Assembly: GCA_002482005.1 (NCBI GenBank)
Contig: DLFD01000008.1
Location: forward strand, 1-39,733
Origin: Lachnospiraceae bacterium UBA7729
GTDB lineage: Bacteria > Bacillota > Clostridia > Lachnospirales > Lachnospiraceae
Direction of reading: 5' to 3'
Length of the DNA: 39,733 nucleotides
The notes under the pieces are model-generated. The model was not told the DNA's origin, did no database searches, and saw only the letters and a program-made list of their open reading frames with translations. A program made the translations under genes and the position numbers. Shown here one piece after another: positions 24,209 to 32,306 of the stretch; within the stretch, counting starts at the first letter, position 1, and every line of letters begins with the position of its first letter.

Positions 24209-25351
24209 TCAGCTGCTTCTGATCTCCTGTCTCATGAAGCCGACATACGAGATCTCGAATGCCACAAAGGTCAGGGCAAGAAGTCCGACCAGGTGCGGCC
24301 AAACAAGAAGCATGCTCTGCGACAGCGGCAGATAGCCGGTGATCGCTCCGACCAGCTGTGCATAGGAGATCGCATTGATCGCCCTTGCAACCGGATTCAT
24401 GATGATGGAAGCCGCCTCTGAATACAGGTAGTATGGAGAGACACGGTTAAGGCCTGCATTCAGGTTTGCATTCTTCATGGCGTTATAGAGCTGCTGATAC
24501 TCGGTCTGTACCGGATAGGCAGCATCTGCGATGATCCCGGCCAGAAGGCTCATGAAGATCGCAAAGAACAGCCACAGGGCTATGGAAGCCAGGGCTGATG
24601 TTGCGGCATGCCTCGTGAACACCGAGAACAGCATCGACATGGAAAGCCAGAAGCAGATGTAGATCACCGTGTAGATCAGATAGATCAGCACTCTCATGAT
24701 CTCCTCTCCGGACGGCTTGATCCCCGAGAAGAGGAATCCTGCTGCTCCTACCGCGATGCCGGTCGCAAAGACCATGACCGTGATCAGCGTTGCGGATGCA
24801 AGGAATTTGCCGACGATGATGGAATCACGATAGATCGGCTGTGATACCAGCCGGTTCAGCGTTCCATTATTCTTCTCAGAGTTGATCGCGTCAAATCCAA
24901 GGATCAGGCCGATGAACGGTCCGATCAGAGCGATCAGAGACATATAAGACGGGATCGAGTTGCCGGATGTCGTGTATAGTTTCAGGAACATGAAAGTCGT
25001 ATCAAACGGCTCATTGCTCCCTCCCGATGCAGCAGCTTGTAGTCCTGCCTTGATACCGCTCAGAGCGCCATACACGCTTGCGATCGTCATGGCAGCAACG
25101 ATGATCAGGATGATGACGAAACGTTTGCCGCAGATATGGTCTGCCAGCTCCTTTCTGTAAAGAGCATCCAGGCTGTGATATCTTACCTCGCGTCTCTCCT
25201 CCGAGACTTTTTTCTTTCCTGCAGCTTCAAAGGCCGCAGTATCTTTCCACTTGTCCGGACCTGAAGCAGATGCTTCCTTTGCGGAGGAAACTGCCCCAGC
25301 CGTCTTCTCAGGCGTCTTTCTTTCTTCCGCCGTGTTTTCCAGACTTGGCAT
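24209..25351 (-). CDS. ABC-2 type transporter permease
   Basis: Membrane subunit of an exporter-type ABC system, 380 residues. A long charged, Ala-rich cytoplasmic N-terminus (about 1-75) precedes LYRKELADHICGKRFVIILIIVAAMTIASV, then about six membrane segments. INSEKNNGTLNRLVSQPIYRDSIIVGKF is the typical ABC-2 cytoplasmic loop. AAGGAGG lies upstream of the ATG at 25351; the gene overlaps the end of the ATPase gene by 44 bases in another frame. It works with the ATPase and probably the NEW3 protein encoded before it. The substrate is unknown. Confidence 0.9.
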   Translation of the reverse strand: MPSLENTAEERKTPEKTAGAVSSAKEASASGPDKWKDTAAFEAAGKKKVSEERREVRYHSLDALYRKELADHICGKRFVIILIIVAAMTIASVYGALSGIKAGLQAAASGGSNEPFDTTFMFLKLYTTSGNSIPSYMSLIALIGPFIGLILGFDAINSEKNNGTLNRLVSQPIYRDSIIVGKFLASATLITVMVFATGIAVGAAGFLFSGIKPSGEEIMRVLIYLIYTVIYICFWLSMSMLFSVFTRHAATSALASIALWLFFAIFMSLLAGIIADAAYPVQTEYQQLYNAMKNANLNAGLNRVSPYYLYSEAASIIMNPVARAINAISYAQLVGAITGYLPLSQSMLLVWPHLVGLLALTFVAFEISYVGFMRQEIRSS

Positions 25352-26306
25352 TCTTCTCTTCCTCCTTCTCCGCCTGCTCAAAGTAGACCCTGTAGATCTC
25401 GTCAAGGTCTCCGCCTTTCTGGCGCATATGAAGCAGTGTATAATTGTTCATTCCGAGAAAATGTGTGATCCCGGCCCTCAGATCTCTGGAGGATGTGATG
25501 ATGAAACGGTCTCCTTCTTTTGAAAGATCCTTCACTCCCTCAAGTGATCCGATAAAGCCCAGGAAGCGGTCGTCGCACGGCTCCGCCTCGATCTCGAGCA
25601 CGTAATGCCCCTCCGAAGCGATCTTTCTCCCAAGCTCACCGATCTTGCCGGCAGCAACCAGACTTCCGTCCACAAAGATGCCGACCCTGTCGCAGATCTG
25701 CTGGATCTGATACAGCTGATGGGAGGAGACCAGGATCGTCCTCCCGTCCTCCGTCGAAAGCTGCTTGATCAGCTGAAGGAATTCCCGCATTCCTTCCGGG
25801 TCCAGGCCGTTGGTCGGTTCATCCATGATAATGACTTCAGGATCTTTCATCAGGACATCAGCGATCCCCATCCTCTGCTTCATGCCCTTGGAATAGGTGC
25901 CGGCCTTCTGATCAGCTGCCTGTGTCATCCCGACCCTCTCCAGAAGGGAATCGATCCTGCTGTCGATCTGATTTTCCGGCACACCGTTCAGCCGTGCCGT
26001 GAACCTCAGATTCTCTCTTCCGGTCATGTCTGCATAGAAGCCGACATTATCCGGCAGATATCCTGTAATGCGCTTGACCTGGAGGGAATCTCTCGTACAG
26101 TCATGCCCGTCGATCGAAGCTGTCCCGAGGGTAGGTTCCGTCAGTCCAAGCAGCATCAGTATCGTAGTCGTCTTTCCCGCACCATTCGGTCCGAGCAGTC
26201 CGAATATCTCGCCCTTCCTGATCTCCAGGTTCAGGTGATTGACTGCGACCTTGCTGCCGTAAGCTTTCGTCAGGTCCCTGGTGCGGATGATCATATCTTC
26301 CGCCAT
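25308..26306 (-). CDS. ABC transporter ATPase
   Basis: ATP-binding subunit, 332 residues. Walker A is GPNGAGKTT, the Q-loop lies at GYLPDN, the signature is YSKGMKQRMGIA in place of LSGGQ, Walker B is VIIMDEPTNGLDPEG and the H-loop VSSHQ. A C-terminal domain (about 225-330) ends in a Lys-rich tail, KEEEKNAKSGKHGGRKK. The class is that of NatA/BcrA-like export ATPases. AGGAGA lies 9 bases upstream of the ATG at 26306, overlapping the stop of the NEW3 gene. It forms one unit with that gene and the permease gene. Confidence 0.93.
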   Translation of the reverse strand: MAEDMIIRTRDLTKAYGSKVAVNHLNLEIRKGEIFGLLGPNGAGKTTTILMLLGLTEPTLGTASIDGHDCTRDSLQVKRITGYLPDNVGFYADMTGRENLRFTARLNGVPENQIDSRIDSLLERVGMTQAADQKAGTYSKGMKQRMGIADVLMKDPEVIIMDEPTNGLDPEGMREFLQLIKQLSTEDGRTILVSSHQLYQIQQICDRVGIFVDGSLVAAGKIGELGRKIASEGHYVLEIEAEPCDDRFLGFIGSLEGVKDLSKEGDRFIITSSRDLRAGITHFLGMNNYTLLHMRQKGGDLDEIYRVYFEQAEKEEEKNAKSGKHGGRKKDA

Positions 26307-26310
26307 GTCT

Positions 26311-27582
26311 TTATCTCCTGCCGAACTTGCGGATGATAGCCGCAAGGCTCACTACAAGTGCCGCGATGATCACGATCGCAACGATCCCCCATGTCGTATG
26401 GTTCTGTACAGAGACACGGAGATCAGCTTCCGAACTTACATTGTCATTCTTCGCGGTGATCGCTGTTACATAGTCGCCTATGACTGCATCCTTTGCAGGG
26501 GTGATCGTAGCGGTAACTTCCTTGGCTGCACCCGGGTCGATGGAATCGATCGTGCTGGTATCGAACTCGACCGTCCAGTCAGTTGATGCCTGCGAAGTCA
26601 GCTGTACATTCTCGAGGGCAACATTGCCGGTATTCTGGACCTGCAGGGTTACCTTCTTTCCCTCACCGGCGAATGCCTTTGCTGCGAGGTTTCCGCTCGG
26701 GGTGGTAAGCGTCATGCCATAGGTTCCTGTGATCGTGACGGTCAGCGGAAGGCTCAGGGTCTCTTTGCCGGAAACAGCCGTGCAGTCGATCTCATAATCG
26801 CCCTGCTCCGCATCTTCCGAAGGAGTAACGGCTACCGTGATCGTGGAACTTGATCCTGCATCGACCGGAACGGATGCTGCCTGTGCAGACGCTCCGGAAG
26901 GGGTGAATGTGACGTTCCATCCTTCCGGTGCATTGTCAGCTGCCAGTGCGTAGGTGGCGTTCTCTGCTCCGTTATTCTTCAGCGTTGTGGAGAAACTGAA
27001 GTTTGTGGATGTGGAACCCTGCTGCTCCGGATATTCCGCGGTGAACTCGCCGGCAGCGATATCTTCTTCGTTCCTGTCGACCTTGACCAGAAGAGGGAGC
27101 TCCGCATCCGTGCTTTCGCTTTTCGCTTCGAGCGTCACCGTGTACTCGCCTTCCTTCGCATCGTCCGGAACCGAGAGTGCATAACTGAGGCTCGGCGAGT
27201 CCTCTTTGGTCTGTCCTGCCGCTACATGGACCATGGAAACCTCGGACGAAGAACCCTTGAAGCTTCCGGTCCATCCGTCCGGAAGGTCCTCTGCGCTCAG
27301 CGTCAGGTTATCCTGCGTATCGCCGTCATTCGTGAGATACAGGGAAAATGTGGATGAGTCACCGGGCTTTACGGATACGCCCGGGTAATCCGTCGAGAAG
27401 ACAACGTCCGTCCCGGAGACCTCCTTCACCTCAGTCACCGTCTCAGACTCCGTGTCATTTCCTGCTGCATAGACATTAACAGAAGAGAGGGACCATGCCG
27501 CAAGTGCGCTGCACATGATCCCTGCAAGAATTGCTTTTCCGGCGAAATCCGCCTTCTTATTCCTTACCGCTGCCTTTTCCAT
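26311..27582 (-). CDS. Membrane-anchored NEW3-domain protein
   Basis: Surface protein, 423 residues. A signal peptide (about 1-40) ends near VNVYAAG. The exposed part is at least three beta-sandwich repeats of the NEW3/NPCBM-associated type, each with the pattern STxSxxLxNxGxxxxxxxLxxxxxPxGW and later DAxxGDYxxxxxA: blocks begin near residues 35, 155 and 275. A C-terminal membrane segment (WGIVAIVIIAALVVSLAAII) is followed by RKFGRR, so it stays in the membrane facing out. AAAGGAG lies 7-8 bases before the ATG. It is the first gene of the ABC unit, so it probably acts as an extracellular partner of that transporter. Composition is rich in Ser, Thr, Ala and Asp. Confidence 0.88.
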   Translation of the reverse strand: MEKAAVRNKKADFAGKAILAGIMCSALAAWSLSSVNVYAAGNDTESETVTEVKEVSGTDVVFSTDYPGVSVKPGDSSTFSLYLTNDGDTQDNLTLSAEDLPDGWTGSFKGSSSEVSMVHVAAGQTKEDSPSLSYALSVPDDAKEGEYTVTLEAKSESTDAELPLLVKVDRNEEDIAAGEFTAEYPEQQGSTSTNFSFSTTLKNNGAENATYALAADNAPEGWNVTFTPSGASAQAASVPVDAGSSSTITVAVTPSEDAEQGDYEIDCTAVSGKETLSLPLTVTITGTYGMTLTTPSGNLAAKAFAGEGKKVTLQVQNTGNVALENVQLTSQASTDWTVEFDTSTIDSIDPGAAKEVTATITPAKDAVIGDYVTAITAKNDNVSSEADLRVSVQNHTTWGIVAIVIIAALVVSLAAIIRKFGRR

Positions 27583-27606
27583 GATTCTGCTCCTTTTTCT
27601 TTCTTT

Positions 27607-27654
27607 TCCGGCATCCGGCCGGACAGATTTACACGGCTCCGGTAAACAGCCGTG
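27607..27654 (-). other. Two hairpins in the NEW3 leader
   Basis: TCCGGC-ATCCG-GCCGGA (27607-27623) and CACGGCT-9 bases-AGCCGTG (27632-27654) are perfect short stems between the promoter and the NEW3 ribosome site. No T-run follows. They may affect mRNA stability or translation; no known riboswitch was recognised. Confidence 0.5.
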
Positions 27655-27698
27655 CATCGATTTCGAAGACAAAGGTAAGCCGAATCTGTGACGTTCCT

Positions 27699-27727
27699 GT
27701 TATAAAAATGTGTTCATATTGTGAACG
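27699..27727 (-). promoter_or_regulatory. Promoter and operator-like palindrome of the NEW3-ABC operon
   Basis: Minus strand: -10 TATAAC (27704-27699), 17-base spacer, weak -35 CGTTCA (27727-27722). A perfect inverted repeat, GTTCA-TATTG-TGAAC (27712-27726), covers the -35 and the upstream half of the spacer, a position fit for a repressor. Confidence 0.55.
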
Positions 27728-27794
27728 CAGCAGCACGCTCAGGCTGAAAAAGACAGCACAGAAAGAACATTCCCCCTAAAAAATAAGGCGATCT

Positions 27795-28337
27795 TCACTG
27801 ACCATCCTCTTCCTTTTCCGTGTCCTCTTCCTCGTTCAGGATGCTCACATCGATGCGGTCGAGGACCTTCTCCCGATACAGCTTTTCGTACTCATCCTCG
27901 TATCCTCTGGATGCCACAAAGCCGATCTCATCATGATTGAAGAAGTAATACTGTCTCTCGCCGAATCCTTCCGGATACAGGCATCCGCAGTAGTCATAAT
28001 ACTTTCCTGTATTGGAATTATAGACAAATCTTGCCATGATCATCAGGGTCTTCGGCGTGCCGTCAAGCATCACGACCGACCCGATCGGAAGCCATTCATC
28101 GGCCTTCACGCCATCATCACTCCTGAACTGGTCCAGCATGTCCAGATCTGTGGAAGAACTGATCTGTTCCAGAGCCGCATCCTCGTCAAAAGCTTCTGTC
28201 TCAGCCGGAACGGTCTCATTCGCTTCCGATGCAGGCTCCCCCGCCGCATCTGCTGCCGCTGCCGGTACAGCAGCAAAACAAAGCGCTGCCGCCATGGCAC
28301 AGGCTGCTGTCATATGAACGAATCTTCTGTTATTCAT
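27795..28337 (-). CDS. Secreted DUF4176 protein
   Basis: 180 residues. A signal peptide (MNNRRFVHMTAACAMAAALC, cleaved near AAA-DA at about residue 30) leads to an acidic, Ala/Glu-rich linker (31-80). The DUF4176-like domain (about 81-160) reads WLPIGSVVMLDGTPKTLMIM, YDYCGCLYPEGFG and YYFFNHDEIGFVASRGYEDEYEKLY. The tail is very acidic (EEEDTEKEEDGQ). DUF4176 proteins are usually short and cytoplasmic, often near type VII secretion genes; no such genes are seen here and the signal peptide is unusual. GAGGAGG lies 9 bases before the ATG. It follows recN by 13 bases. Function unknown. Confidence 0.75.
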   Translation of the reverse strand: MNNRRFVHMTAACAMAAALCFAAVPAAAADAAGEPASEANETVPAETEAFDEDAALEQISSSTDLDMLDQFRSDDGVKADEWLPIGSVVMLDGTPKTLMIMARFVYNSNTGKYYDYCGCLYPEGFGERQYYFFNHDEIGFVASRGYEDEYEKLYREKVLDRIDVSILNEEEDTEKEEDGQ

Positions 28338-28350
28338 CTTCTTTTCCTCC

Positions 28351-30036
28351 TCAGAATCCTGCCTTCAGATCATCTGCCATCTTCTTCATCTCGGATGCGG
28401 CATCTCTGACGGCGTCTGTTACTTCCACGCCTCCAAGGATCCTTGCCAGTTCATCCGTGATCTCGTCTTCCTTCAGTCTCCTTATGCCCGTGTGAGCCTT
28501 TCCGTCAAGCGATCGTTTCTCGATCAGATAGTGGGCATCCGCCATCGATGCGATCTGTGCCAGATGTGTGATCGCGATCACCTGCCTGTCCCTCGACAGC
28601 TGGGCCATCTTTTCAGAGACCTTCTGTGCAGTCCTTCCGGAGATACCGGTATCGATCTCATCAAAGATCATGCAGCCGATCTCATCCTTCTTCGCCATGA
28701 CCGTCTTGATCCCGAGCATGATCCTGGAAAGTTCACCGCCCGAAGCAACATTCTGCAGCGGCCTCATAGGCTGTCCGGGATTCATCGAGATCAGGAAAGA
28801 CACTTCATCCATACCGTTCTCAGACGGTTCTTTCAAGGCCTCAAATCGGACTTCAAACCGGACGTCCAGGAAATTGAGGTCCTTCAGCGACTGCACGATC
28901 AGACCGGTCAGGCTCTCCGCGGACTTCCTGCGGATCTTCGTGATCCTGCTGCAGATCCCTTCAAGCTCCTTTCCGCTCTTCTCTTTCGCCTTCTTCAGAC
29001 CTTCCACATACTGATCAAAATTGGTGAGACGGTCCAGTTCTTCCTGCCTTCTGTCCCTGTAGGCAAGGATCTCTTCGATCGACTTCCCGTACTTGGTCTT
29101 GAGCCGGTTGATCAGATCCAGCCGTCCGGAGACTTCCGAAAACTCCTGATCATTGTAGCTGAAGTCATCGATATAGTCTGACAGGGAACGCGTGAAATCG
29201 TTCATCATGCTCTCACAGTCGGCAAGCGTATCCGAAAGCTGCGACAGGTCCTCATCGTATCTCGCCACCTGGCTCAGTTCCCTGGATGCCCTGGAGATCT
29301 GGGAGGAAGCATCGCTTTCCCCGTCTCCGTCCGTAAGCATCTGAACTGCAGAAAGCGCCTCCATGATCTTCTGGGCATTGGACAGCAGGCGGAACCTGGA
29401 CTCCAGCTGTTCATCCTCGCCCGGTGTCAGATCCGCCGCATCGATCTCATTTACTTCGAATGTGATAAAGTCGATCTTCTTTGCCCGCTCGCGCTCGTCC
29501 GCCATGGCCTCCCGGAGCCTGCCTGATGCCTCCGTATAGGCTTTATAAGCTTCCCTGCACTTCTCCTTCTCCGGAAGGATCTCATCGCCGGCAAAGTCAT
29601 CCACAAGCTGCAGATGATATCTCGGATAAAGAAGCGACTGATGCTCGTGCTGCCCGTGGATGTCGATCAGGTCGGAAGAGATCTCCCTGACGCTCCCGAT
29701 CGGGACAACTTCCCCGTTGATCCTCGATACTGATCTGCCCTTACGGAACGTTCTCGATATGATGATCTGGCCGTCCATATCCGGGATATCATGTTCCTCA
29801 AGCTTATCCCGCACTTTCTGCGAATCTGTCTCAAACACAAGCTCGACCGAAGAGCGATCGGCATTCTCGGGCACAAAATCCCGGAAAGTTCCTGACCCAA
29901 GCGCTACCCCGATCGATCCGATCAGGATGGACTTGCCTGCGCCTGTCTCGCCGGTCAGGATATTCAGTCCGCCGTCAAACTCGATATTCTCCTCTTCGAT
30001 CAGCGCCATATTGGTTACATGAATCGATCTCAGCAT
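28351..30036 (-). CDS. recN: DNA repair protein RecN
   Basis: SMC-like ATPase that gathers broken DNA ends for recombination repair. 561 residues, normal length. Walker A is GETGAGKS at 29-36; a coiled-coil pair occupies about 150-365; the signature ASGGELSRIMLGIK and Walker B CMIFDEIDTGISG lie near 450-495, followed by VIAITHLAQIA. AGGAGA lies 7 bases before the ATG at 30036. It follows argR in the order seen in Bacillus and Clostridium, but a DUF4176 gene rather than spoIVB comes next. Confidence 0.97.
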   Translation of the reverse strand: MLRSIHVTNMALIEEENIEFDGGLNILTGETGAGKSILIGSIGVALGSGTFRDFVPENADRSSVELVFETDSQKVRDKLEEHDIPDMDGQIIISRTFRKGRSVSRINGEVVPIGSVREISSDLIDIHGQHEHQSLLYPRYHLQLVDDFAGDEILPEKEKCREAYKAYTEASGRLREAMADERERAKKIDFITFEVNEIDAADLTPGEDEQLESRFRLLSNAQKIMEALSAVQMLTDGDGESDASSQISRASRELSQVARYDEDLSQLSDTLADCESMMNDFTRSLSDYIDDFSYNDQEFSEVSGRLDLINRLKTKYGKSIEEILAYRDRRQEELDRLTNFDQYVEGLKKAKEKSGKELEGICSRITKIRRKSAESLTGLIVQSLKDLNFLDVRFEVRFEALKEPSENGMDEVSFLISMNPGQPMRPLQNVASGGELSRIMLGIKTVMAKKDEIGCMIFDEIDTGISGRTAQKVSEKMAQLSRDRQVIAITHLAQIASMADAHYLIEKRSLDGKAHTGIRRLKEDEITDELARILGGVEVTDAVRDAASEMKKMADDLKAGF

Positions 30037-30108
30037 CTGTAATTCTCCTGTGCGCACTCTCCCCCGCACACCCTGTCTTTCCTTCCGGACCGCAGTCTTT
30101 CATCCGGC

Positions 30109-30570
30109 TTACTCCATTCCCTCGGTAGCGCCGCGGATCTTGTCCATCACTGCCGCTGTCTCCTCCTCGGTATGGATGGCGATAAAGATCGTGTCATCGC
30201 CCGCGATGCAGCCTGCCACCTGGGGCCATTTCATGGCATCGATCGCCGCCGCCACCGCCATGGCCATGCCAGATACCGTCTTGATGACCAGAAGATTCCC
30301 TGCGCTGTCCATCGATACAAAACCAGCTTTCAGGACTCTCAGGTACTTTTCATCCATCCGGGACTCTTCTTCTTTCTCAAGGACAGCATATCTTTGCCTG
30401 CCGCCCGGCCCCGGGACCTTGGTCAGATGCAGCTGTCTGATATCCCTCGAGATCGTTGCCTGAGTGACCCGGAATCCTTCTTTATTCAGATAATCCGCGA
30501 GTTCTTCCTGTGTCCCGATCTCATAACGGCCGATCAGGTCCAGGATCCTTGCATGTCTGTTGATCTTCAC
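30109..30570 (-). CDS. argR: Arginine repressor ArgR
   Basis: Arginine-sensing regulator of arginine synthesis and breakdown. 153 residues. The winged helix-turn-helix is at 1-70, with recognition helix TQATISRDIRQLHL. The C-terminal hexamer and arginine-binding domain ends with AGCIAGDDTIFIAIHTEE, where the GDD acidic pair contacts arginine. It starts at a GTG (30570) with GAGGT 7-8 bases upstream; the stop of nadK lies 6 bases away. The nadK-argR-recN order is typical of Bacillota. Confidence 0.96.
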   Translation of the reverse strand: MKINRHARILDLIGRYEIGTQEELADYLNKEGFRVTQATISRDIRQLHLTKVPGPGGRQRYAVLEKEEESRMDEKYLRVLKAGFVSMDSAGNLLVIKTVSGMAMAVAAAIDAMKWPQVAGCIAGDDTIFIAIHTEEETAAVMDKIRGATEGME

Positions 30571-30575
30571 GAATA

Positions 30576-31436
30576 TTACCTCAGCTTCTGACGGATGATC
30601 TCCACAAAGCTTGTGTGGTTGATCTTGATGATATGTGTCTTCTTTTCCGCCTTCGTCACCACAACTCTGCTGCCCGGCCGGAGCCTTACGGAAGTGTCTC
30701 CGTCGAACATGGCCTCCGCAGTGTTCTCCTTGCCAGCATCAGCATTCTCCTCGATCTCGATCGTGACTGATACATTATCCGGAAGAACGATGGAACGGGA
30801 CGTCAGGGTATGCGGCGCTACCGGAGTCAGCAGCATCAGGGATGCCTCCGGCTCGACGATCGGTCCGCCCGCGGAAAGACTGTACCCGGTGGAGCCTGTC
30901 GGCGTCGAGACGATGAACCCGTCTGCCCTGTAGGAACATAAATAGATATCATCGACGAATAGGTTCACATCGATGACTTTCATCGCCTGCCTTCCGATCA
31001 CGATATCGTTGAGGGCGATGTCCTTCAGAAGGATCTTGTTCTGGTGACAGACGGTCCCCTCGATCATCATCCGGTCCTCGATGGAGAAGTCATCTCCCAT
31101 CAGCCGGTCAAGTGCGACGGGGACCGACGTCAGGTCGATCTCGGCCAGATAGCCGAGTGTCCCCATATTGATACCGAGAAGAGGAAGGCCTGTATCCACC
31201 AGGTCTCTGGAAGCCTGCAGCAGGGTTCCGTCCCCTCCCAGGACGAGGACGCCTTCGACATCGGACGGAATCATGGCCGCATCCGTATACTTATAGCCGC
31301 CCTCATGTTTCCCGCCGGGAGCCCCCTGCTGAATGTAGCATTTTCTCCCATGCCGGGTCAGATACCTGCTGATGAATTCCGCTTCGTTCCGGCTGGTCTC
31401 CTTCTGCTGATTTGCGATCACGTAATATACATCCAT
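30576..31436 (-). CDS. nadK: NAD kinase
   Basis: Makes NADP from NAD with ATP or polyphosphate in the cytoplasm. 286 residues. The GGDGT motif lies at 67-71, LNDIVIGR near 135, and the glycine-rich NAD site FIVSTPTGSTGYSLSAGGPIV near 175-195; the C-terminal MFDGDTSVRL is also typical. GGCGG lies 8 bases upstream of the ATG. It starts 15 bases after tlyA ends. Confidence 0.96.
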   Translation of the reverse strand: MDVYYVIANQQKETSRNEAEFISRYLTRHGRKCYIQQGAPGGKHEGGYKYTDAAMIPSDVEGVLVLGGDGTLLQASRDLVDTGLPLLGINMGTLGYLAEIDLTSVPVALDRLMGDDFSIEDRMMIEGTVCHQNKILLKDIALNDIVIGRQAMKVIDVNLFVDDIYLCSYRADGFIVSTPTGSTGYSLSAGGPIVEPEASLMLLTPVAPHTLTSRSIVLPDNVSVTIEIEENADAGKENTAEAMFDGDTSVRLRPGSRVVVTKAEKKTHIIKINHTSFVEIIRQKLR

Positions 31437-31451
31437 ATAGGTTCCGCCATC

Positions 31452-32270
31452 TCAGGCGTCTTCGCCTGTCCTGCCAAGATCGTCGTGCGCCGCGGAAACT
31501 ACCTTTCCGATCATCTCATCGGTCACGGATGTTTCCGGCTCCTGCTTTCTCAGATCGACAAGGTACTCGATATTCCCTTCCGGTCCGCGGATCGGTGAAT
31601 AGGTAAGGTCTGCTGGATAAAGTCCTGCCTCGCGCGCATAGTCCCTGACACTGCGGATGACCTCTTCATGGACCTTCGGGTCCCTGACGACGCCCTTCTT
31701 CCCGACCTTCTCCCGCCCGGCCTCAAACTGCGGTTTGATCAGGGCAGCGATCCTGCCATCCTCCGCAAGGACTCCGCTGACCGGCCTCAGGATCTTCGAC
31801 AGGGAGATGAATGAGACATCGATCGACGAGAATCCCGGATGGTCCGGAATATCCTGAGGAGTCAGATACCGCGCGTTGAACTTCTCCATACATACAACAC
31901 GCTCATCATTCCTGAGCTTCCAGTCAAGCTGACCATGGCCGACATCGATGGAATAGACCTTGACCGCTCCGTTCTGAAGCATGCAGTCCGTAAAGCCTCC
32001 GGTGGAAGCTCCCACATCCATGCAGATCCTGCCGGCCAGATCGATCTGAAAGGTCTTCACCGCCTTCTCCAGCTTAAGCCCGCCCCTTGAGACATAAGGC
32101 AGAGGATTCCCCTTCACTTCGATACGGGAATAGACATCAAACTTCGTTCCGGCCTTGTCTTCCTTCTGCCCGTTGACATAGACTTCCCCGGCCATGATCA
32201 CGGCTTTCGCCTTCTCACGGGTCGCGAAAAATCCGCCCCTTACAAGAAGGACATCCAAACGTTCTTTCAC
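31452..32270 (-). CDS. tlyA: TlyA-family rRNA 2'-O-methyltransferase
   Basis: 272 residues. An N-terminal S4 RNA-binding domain (about 1-62: RLDVLLVRGGFFATREKAKAV) is joined to an FtsJ-type methyltransferase with the S-adenosylmethionine site CMDVGASTGGFTDCMLQNGA and ALIKPQFEAGREKVGKKGVVRD carrying catalytic Lys. The family methylates ribose in 16S and/or 23S rRNA. The start is GTG (32270) with GGAGG upstream. It lies between dxs and nadK, the usual Bacillota order. Confidence 0.94.
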   Translation of the reverse strand: MKERLDVLLVRGGFFATREKAKAVIMAGEVYVNGQKEDKAGTKFDVYSRIEVKGNPLPYVSRGGLKLEKAVKTFQIDLAGRICMDVGASTGGFTDCMLQNGAVKVYSIDVGHGQLDWKLRNDERVVCMEKFNARYLTPQDIPDHPGFSSIDVSFISLSKILRPVSGVLAEDGRIAALIKPQFEAGREKVGKKGVVRDPKVHEEVIRSVRDYAREAGLYPADLTYSPIRGPEGNIEYLVDLRKQEPETSVTDEMIGKVVSAAHDDLGRTGEDA

Positions 32271-32306
32271 TTCTCTCCTCCGATATGTCCGGTCTTCCGG
32301 GTGGCG

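Noticed and set aside
27583..27794. Possible riboswitch in the NEW3 leader
   Set aside because: Two simple hairpins are present but no conserved core of a known riboswitch class could be recognised.
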